Positions 59,402 to 64,000 of a stretch of DNA of 64,000 nt are shown piece after piece (the first letter of the stretch is position 1; every line of letters begins with the position of its first letter). The stretch is from Neobacillus piezotolerans (lineage in GTDB: Bacteria > Bacillota > Bacilli > Bacillales > Cytobacillaceae). The position numbers and the translations under genes were made by a program. The DNA lies in the NCBI RefSeq assembly GCF_003362805.1, contig NZ_QNQT01000002.1:496001-560000 (forward strand), given 5' to 3'. The notes under the pieces were generated by a model. The model had not been told where the DNA came from, ran no database searches, and was given only the letters and a program-made list of their open reading frames with translations.

Positions 59402-59440
59402 CCCGTACCCAATGAAAGCTTGGATACGGGTTTTCCTTTT
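59402..59440 (+). terminator. Terminator-like hairpin upstream of tatA
   Basis: CCCGTA (59402-59407) pairs with TACGGG (59425-59430), with CCAA/TTGG inside, followed by TTTTCCTTTTTT on the plus strand. The plus-strand unit it would end is unclear. Confidence 0.55.
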
Positions 59441-59567
59441 TTATTCTCTAGTAAATTTTAAAATTAAAACTTCTGGGTAACTCGAAACCAGTTATTGTAA
59501 TCCAGCTCCACAAGGAAAGCTACGGTAGCATAGCATCGCACGAAGGGAAAGTGTTTTTCTTTTCCGA

Positions 59568-59669
59568 GGAGCGCCTAGCCCCTCGAGGTCATAAGCCGAT
59601 TCCCTCCGGAGGGCAGACCCATCCTGCGGGCCCCGTCATATGCTGGTCGGGGCTGCCCAAGGCGCTTCC
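59568..59669. repeat. Nested inverted-repeat intergenic element
   Basis: GGAGCGCCT (59568-59576) pairs with AGGCGCTTCC (59660-59669), GCCCC with GGGGC inside, and a 12-bp palindrome CCCTCCGGAGGG (59602-59613) occupies the middle. Different in sequence from the element at 5641-5767 but similar in design. The stretch 59301-59680 has no convincing gene. Confidence 0.6.
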
Positions 59670-59680
59670 GCATTTTGTTC

Positions 59681-59884
59681 CTAGCAGCACCTTGATACTT
59701 TGCCGCCCTTGGCATTATAACGGGCGTCCTGTGCTTCGCAGAAGAATTCCTTTCTAGTTTTAACAGGCTGGTCTGGGTGTTCGGACTTCATATGTTCAAC
59801 ATATCTCTCATAACTCGGGACCCCGACGAGAAGTGAAATAAATTGTTTCCGGTATGCGAGCATGTCTTTCAGTCTATTAAGCAT
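59681..59884 (-). CDS. YbdD/YjiX family small protein, CstA partner
   Basis: A 67-residue cytoplasmic protein with the family pattern YRKQFISLLVGVPSYERYVEHMKSEHPDQPVKTRKEFFCEAQDARY and a C-terminal Cys-Cys. Members are regularly encoded directly after carbon-starvation transporters and are needed for their function in some bacteria. It overlaps cstA by 8 nt. Confidence 0.88.
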   Translation of the reverse strand: MLNRLKDMLAYRKQFISLLVGVPSYERYVEHMKSEHPDQPVKTRKEFFCEAQDARYNAKGGKVSRCC

Positions 59885-61952
59885 AATGTTTCAAGTCTCC
59901 ATCCCCGCGTGGAACGTATGGTGATTCATGCAGTTCCAGCTTCTGGTTTTTCAGTACCTTCATCCAAATCCTTAAGGCCGAGATTAGGACCGCGATCACG
60001 ACCACCATGAAGAATCCGCAAAGGGCGGCATCAATATAGTCGTTCAAAAGGACCTGCCTCATTTGCGCCTCGCTAGCCGCGGGGGCAAGAACCTTGCCTT
60101 CATCCAATGCCTGGCCGAATACCTTGGCGTGGGCGAGGAATCCGATTTTTGGATTCTCGTGGAAAAGCTTCTGCCAGCCGGCCGTCATGGTAACGATCAA
60201 AATCCAGGTTGTCGGCACAAGGGTGACCCATACATACGCTTTTTTGCCCATTTTGAAAAGAACGGTTGTCCCGAGCAGAAGGGCGATAGCGGCAAGCATT
60301 TGGTTCGCGATGCCAAACAGCGGCCATAGTGTATTGATTCCGCCAAGCGGGTCGATAACCCCCTGGTAAAGGAAATATCCCCAGAATAAGACGCAAAGCG
60401 TTGTCGCGATAATGTTTGGAATGAGGGCATCGGTCTTTGCGAATGGCTTGTACACATTGCCAATCAAATCCTGGATAATGAAGCGGCCGACGCGTGTGCC
60501 GGCGTCAATCGTCGTCAGGATGAACAGGGCTTCAAACAGGATGGCAAAGTGGTACCAGAACGCCATCAGCGCTTTGCCGCCAATTACTTTTGAGAAAATA
60601 AACGCCATGCCGATTGCCAGTGTCGGCGCGCCGCCTGTCCGGGAAAGGATTGTTTGCTCCCCGACATCATCGGCAAGTGCCGTCAAATCATCAGGCGTGA
60701 CCGTGAATCCCATGTTTGAAACAGCGGTGGCGGCCTGTACCGCATCCGTTCCAATTACCGCGGGCGGGCTGTTGATCGCAAAATAAATCCCCGGCGTCAG
60801 CACGCAGGCTGCAATCATCGCCATGACGGCAACAAACGATTCAGTCAGCATCGCGCCATAGCCAATTGGCTGGGCGTGCGATTCGCGTTCGATCATCTTT
60901 GGCGTCGTGCCCGACGAAATCAATGAGTGAAAGCCCGAGACGGCGCCGCATGCAATGGTGATAAACAAAAACGGGAACATATTGCCGGCGAATACCGGGC
61001 CAGTGCCATCAATGAACTTTGTCACGCCAGGCATATGTAGATCCGGGGCGACAATCAGGATGCCCAAAGCCAGTCCGAAAATAACGCCGACTTTCAGGAA
61101 TGTACTTAAATAATCACGAGGCGCCAGAAGCATCCAGACAGGAAGGACGGATGCAACGAAGCCGTACACAATCATCATGATGGCGATAGCTTCGCCTGAA
61201 AACGTGAACATTTTGGCAAGCTCCGCATGCTGGGAAACATATTGTCCTCCATAAATCGATAAAAGAAGAAGGATTCCCCCCATGATCGAGGCTTCACCCA
61301 CGCGCCCCGGACGGATATAGCGCATATAGAATCCCATCAGGATCGCAATCGGGATGGTCGCCGCGATTGTGAACATGCCCCACGGGCTTCCTACAAGCGC
61401 CTTGACAACGACCAACGCCAATACGGCCAATAATATAATCATGATTCCTAAAATGCCGACCATGGCGATGACCCCTGTGACAGGGCCGATTTCTTCCTTG
61501 ATCATTTCCCCAAGCGATTTGCCGTTGCGGCGCATCGAGCCAAACAGAATGACAAAGTCCTGGACAGCACCAGCAAGCACAACGCCGACGACAATCCATA
61601 AAGTTCCCGGGAGATACCCCATTTGGGCAGCGAGGATTGGGCCAACAAGCGGGCCTGCGCCGGCAATCGCGGCAAAGTGATGGCCGAAAAGAACCCATTT
61701 GTTCGTCGGGACATAATCTTTTCCGTCATTGTTCACTTCCGCCGGAGTTTTCCGGTTGTCATCCAGCTCGAATACTTTCCTTGCGATGAACTTGCTGTAA
61801 AAACGGTATGCGATTGCATAAACACAGATGGCGGCTGTTACGAGCCAGATTGCATTGATGGTTTCTCCACTATTTAGAGCCAGGACCCCGAAGGCCGCTG
61901 CCCCCAAAGCGGAAATCAACCCCCAAATAATGATCGACTTTAATGCTTTAAT
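59877..61952 (-). CDS. cstA: Carbon starvation protein CstA, pyruvate/peptide transporter family
   Basis: Polytopic membrane protein of about 691 residues with the family core NDGKDYVPTNKWVLFGHHFAAIAGAGPLVGPILAAQMGYLPG and CGAVSGFHSLISSGTTPKMI. CstA/BtsT proteins import pyruvate or peptides when carbon runs low. The start is unusual: ATG at 61991 lies only 4 nt from a TATAAT -10 and would be upstream of the transcription start. The ATT at 61952, four bases after GGTGGGGAG, gives MKALKSIIIWG, which matches the family N-terminus. A normal start cannot be excluded. Confidence 0.88.
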   Translation of the reverse strand: MKALKSIIIWGLISALGAAAFGVLALNSGETINAIWLVTAAICVYAIAYRFYSKFIARKVFELDDNRKTPAEVNNDGKDYVPTNKWVLFGHHFAAIAGAGPLVGPILAAQMGYLPGTLWIVVGVVLAGAVQDFVILFGSMRRNGKSLGEMIKEEIGPVTGVIAMVGILGIMIILLAVLALVVVKALVGSPWGMFTIAATIPIAILMGFYMRYIRPGRVGEASIMGGILLLLSIYGGQYVSQHAELAKMFTFSGEAIAIMMIVYGFVASVLPVWMLLAPRDYLSTFLKVGVIFGLALGILIVAPDLHMPGVTKFIDGTGPVFAGNMFPFLFITIACGAVSGFHSLISSGTTPKMIERESHAQPIGYGAMLTESFVAVMAMIAACVLTPGIYFAINSPPAVIGTDAVQAATAVSNMGFTVTPDDLTALADDVGEQTILSRTGGAPTLAIGMAFIFSKVIGGKALMAFWYHFAILFEALFILTTIDAGTRVGRFIIQDLIGNVYKPFAKTDALIPNIIATTLCVLFWGYFLYQGVIDPLGGINTLWPLFGIANQMLAAIALLLGTTVLFKMGKKAYVWVTLVPTTWILIVTMTAGWQKLFHENPKIGFLAHAKVFGQALDEGKVLAPAASEAQMRQVLLNDYIDAALCGFFMVVVIAVLISALRIWMKVLKNQKLELHESPYVPRGDGDLKHYA

Positions 61953-61993
61953 GATACTCCCCACCTTTTCTGTTTTTTGTGTATCCAACATGA

Positions 61994-62022
61994 ATTATAT
62001 TACACTATTCAGAATTTTTGAA
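61994..62022 (-). promoter_or_regulatory. Promoter of cstA
   Basis: On the minus strand TTCAAA (62017-62022), a 17-nt spacer and TATAAT (61994-61999). Initiation is then expected near 61987, inside the longest cstA reading frame. Confidence 0.6.
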
Positions 62023-62107
62023 TAAATAAATGTCGACTTGTGAAAAAATAAGGAAAAGATACTAGGATATTCTACTAGGAGCAGGTAGAGGTGTTTTTTA
62101 AAAAAAA

Positions 62108-62176
62108 GCAAAAAAACCGCTTGCTTAGGCATAACGGGTACTAAAGTAACCCGTTAGCTTCGGTTGGCGGCTTTTT
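62108..62176. terminator. Compound terminator between tupA and cstA
   Basis: AACGGGT (62133-62139) and ACCCGTT (62149-62155) form an inner perfect stem; CCGC (62117-62120) and GCGG (62167-62170) form an outer one. A-runs on the left and T-runs on the right make it usable on both strands; on the minus strand it ends tupA. Confidence 0.7.
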
Positions 62177-62204
62177 CGTTTCTATAATCTTTGTAAAATA
62201 TTAA

Positions 62205-63335
62205 TTAGCGTTTTGAAGCATTCGGAACGAATAGAGGCTTTCCGAACTTCGTTTTTCCATACTTGCCAATGATTTTCTGGCCTTCATCACCCACCAGGAA
62301 GTCAATGAATGCTTTGCTTGCATTTGGTTTCTTCGTGCTTTTTACCCGGATGACTCCGTATGGGTTCAGGAGCTCGTCCTGGCCTTCCGCCAAACGGACA
62401 AGGGATGTCTTGTTCGTCAGGAAGGTTGCTTCGTCTGTAAGCGTGTATCCTCCAAGCTCGTCAGCCATGCGGAGTGTATCCCCCATGCCGAGGCCAGCCT
62501 TTTTATACCATTTGCCTTCAGGAGTGATGCCGGCATTTTTCCAAAGCGTAAGTTCTTTTTTGTGGGTGCCTGAATCATCGCCCCTGGAAATGAAAATCGC
62601 TTCTTTATCCACGATTTTTTGCAATGCGGATTTAACAGTTTTCGAGTCTTTAATTTTCGCGGGATCATCTTTTGGCCCCACAATCAGGAATTGGTTGTAC
62701 ATCAGGCTATAGGCTAGGTCCCCATATTTATCGCTGACAAACTTGTCTTCGCTCTTCCGGTCGTGGACGAGGATGACATCCGCATCGCCCTGTTCGCCCA
62801 TTTTAATTGCCTGGCCTGTTCCGACGGCAATGACTTTTACATCAACATTGTACTTTGCTTCAAATATTGGAATGATTGTGTCGAGCAATCCTGAATCCTG
62901 TGTGCTCGTTGTAGTTGCAAGGGTGATCGATCCTTCAAGCTTTGGTTTAGGCGCTGGTTTAGGAGCAGGTGCCGGTTTGGTTGCGACAGGCTTCGAAGCT
63001 GGTTTAGGTGCCGGTTTTGCTGCCTGGACTGGTACATCTTTCGTATATTTCTTGGACACATACCCGTACTTTCCATTCCACTTCACTTTAAGCCATTTAT
63101 CCGCAACCTGGACAACACTCAATTCCTGGCCTTTTTTGGCGGTCCCAATTATTCCGTAATTGGTGCCGGCCCCTTTGCGGACGTTGAGGTTCACGGTTGT
63201 TTTTACTTTTTTAACCACACTGGCCGTTGCGGTGCTTTTGGACGTGCTGGGTGTTGCGGCCATAGACGGTGTAGCAAGGTTGAAGATGAGCAAAAGGGCG
63301 GTCAAAACGGACAAAAAGACATTTCTCAATTTCAT
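62205..63335 (-). CDS. tupA: Tungstate-type ABC transporter substrate-binding protein fused to an SH3b domain
   Basis: A 376-residue secreted protein. A signal peptide (MKLRNVFLSVLTALLLIFNLATPSMAA) with no lipobox Cys is followed by a bacterial SH3 domain (residues about 45-98: TVNLNVRKGAGTNYGIIGTAKKGQEL...YGYVSKKY), a Pro/Lys/Ala linker (about 100-132), and a TupA-like binding domain starting SITLATTTSTQDSGLLDTIIPIFE with GTGQAIKMGEQGDADVILVHD. TupA captures tungstate or molybdate for TupBC. It is divergent from tupB. Usual Gram-positive binding proteins are lipoproteins. Confidence 0.85.
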   Translation of the reverse strand: MKLRNVFLSVLTALLLIFNLATPSMAATPSTSKSTATASVVKKVKTTVNLNVRKGAGTNYGIIGTAKKGQELSVVQVADKWLKVKWNGKYGYVSKKYTKDVPVQAAKPAPKPASKPVATKPAPAPKPAPKPKLEGSITLATTTSTQDSGLLDTIIPIFEAKYNVDVKVIAVGTGQAIKMGEQGDADVILVHDRKSEDKFVSDKYGDLAYSLMYNQFLIVGPKDDPAKIKDSKTVKSALQKIVDKEAIFISRGDDSGTHKKELTLWKNAGITPEGKWYKKAGLGMGDTLRMADELGGYTLTDEATFLTNKTSLVRLAEGQDELLNPYGVIRVKSTKKPNASKAFIDFLVGDEGQKIIGKYGKTKFGKPLFVPNASKR

Positions 63336-63527
63336 TCCATAACCTCCAAGAATTTTTTTACATTCCTACCTTAATGTGTAACTCAATATTTGTAAATTAA
63401 GTTTTGTTTGGTTTCATCAGTTTTTGTTTAAGTTGTTACGGTTTTATGAAGTTTCGTATATCCGTCTAGTAAATTTTTCTAAAAGAAAATATACTATTTC
63501 CATTATTGTTAACTGGGGGAAGAGCCT

Positions 63528-64000
63528 ATGAAAGAATGGATCCTTCTTTTTAAAAAAGATACAATCCTCGATGTTATTGCTTTATCACTTCAAGTATCCT
63601 TAACAGCTTTATTGATTGGAAGCCTGGTTGGAATTTTAATAGGAACCCTCTTGGGCATTTATCGGTTTAAGGGGAAGAATTTTATCTTATCCATCGTCTA
63701 TACAATGATGGGGTTCCCTCCTGTGCTCATCGGAGTAATCGTTTACCTTCTTTTATCGAGGAAAGGGGTATTCGGTTTTGCGGAACTCCTTTTTACGCCA
63801 ACGGCAATGATTATCGCGCAGGTCATTTTGGTGACACCGATTATTATGGGGCTTACCTATTCGGCCGTATCCTCGAACGTCGCCAAATATTCATCTGCGG
63901 CATTGACTCTGGGTGCCAATAAGCTGCAGCTTTGGACGGTTTTGCTTCGCCAATCGGGCAAGGGGATCATCACCGCCTGCCTGACCGCTTTTGGCAGGGC
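63528..64000 (+). CDS. tupB: Tungstate-type ABC transporter permease (partial)
   Basis: First 157 codons of a TupB/ModB-like permease that runs off the window. It begins MKEWILLFKKDTILDVIALSLQVSLTALLIGSLVG after TGGGGGA, and shows four or more membrane segments and MGFPPVLIGVIVYLLLSRKG, followed by the start of an EAA loop (SSAALTLGANKLQLWTVLLRQ). The divergent tupA 192 nt away is the expected binding protein; the ATPase TupC should lie beyond the end. Confidence 0.85.
   Translation, partial: MKEWILLFKKDTILDVIALSLQVSLTALLIGSLVGILIGTLLGIYRFKGKNFILSIVYTMMGFPPVLIGVIVYLLLSRKGVFGFAELLFTPTAMIIAQVILVTPIIMGLTYSAVSSNVAKYSSAALTLGANKLQLWTVLLRQSGKGIITACLTAFGR

Noticed and set aside
59551-59757. 68-codon plus-strand ORF
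   Set aside because: It lies entirely on the nested inverted-repeat element and has no homology or ribosome-binding site.

Overview
The window is a chromosomal segment from a low-to-moderate GC, endospore-forming Bacillaceae (Bacillus sensu lato). This rests on strong Shine-Dalgarno sites with frequent TTG/GTG starts, a gene order that matches the Bacillus subtilis uvrBA to ssrA arc, LexA/CggR/CtsR/NagR operators of Bacillus type, and spore-lysis genes. I cannot fix the genus from the sequence alone.

Layout. 1-5366: SOS-controlled uvrB-uvrA. 5641-9804: a palindromic repeat, an orphan OppBC-type permease pair and a yvlA/B/D envelope cluster that lacks yvlC. 9864-14040 (minus strand): a CwlC-like amidase, a UPF0060 membrane protein and nagA-nagB-nagR with its promoter/operator. 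14069-18842: hprK-lgt-yvoD-ppaX-yvoF, with hairpin tandem repeats between lgt and yvoD. 19000-26132: yvcD, trxB, then yvcI-rapZ-glmR(yvcK)-whiA-crh. 26224-28960: clpP (CtsR box), tRNA-Arg(CCG), rpoN/sigL and a glutaredoxin-like gene. 28957-36362: cggR-gapA and pgk-tpiA-pgm-eno; gapA carries an apparent 2-nt frameshift. 36553-39148: nagP and a PTS-linked TIM-barrel protein. 39312-44902: secG, nudix, est, rnr, smpB and ssrA. 44903-54750: an AT-rich accessory stretch behind the tmRNA gene with two paralogue/nonsense pseudogenes, a LysM-GH18 hydrolase, a split ThrE-type exporter, a Spx-paralogue/MhqR-like/ring-cleaving-dioxygenase cluster, a damaged GGDEF gene and an MFS transporter. 54757-64000: a CwlJ-like hydrolase, small membrane and cytosolic proteins, tatA split by a TnpB-only insertion sequence, cstA with its small partner, and a tungstate-type ABC system (tupA, and tupB running off the end).

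How the genes work together. Carbon handling dominates. HPr kinase, Crh, PpaX and GlmR belong to the carbon-catabolite and gluconeogenesis signalling network. CggR represses central glycolysis. NagP imports GlcNAc, and NagA/NagB under NagR feed it into glycolysis. RapZ/GlmR/WhiA link this to envelope synthesis and growth. secG-est-rnr-smpB-ssrA is the usual secretion/RNA-quality-control block.

Most notable observations: (i) a 276-nt group I intron interrupts the T-loop of the tmRNA gene, and its predicted removal restores a 7-nt T-loop exactly; (ii) a TnpB-only IS inserted next to TTTAT splits tatA, and removing it restores the reading frame exactly; (iii) three matching ATCT-N8-AGAT operators define a local MhqR-like regulon with a Spx paralogue; (iv) several families of hairpin or 21-bp-periodic intergenic repeats; (v) the gapA frameshift in a GC-dinucleotide run; (vi) a SH3b-tungstate-binding fusion lacking a lipobox; (vii) cstA probably begins at an ATT codon.
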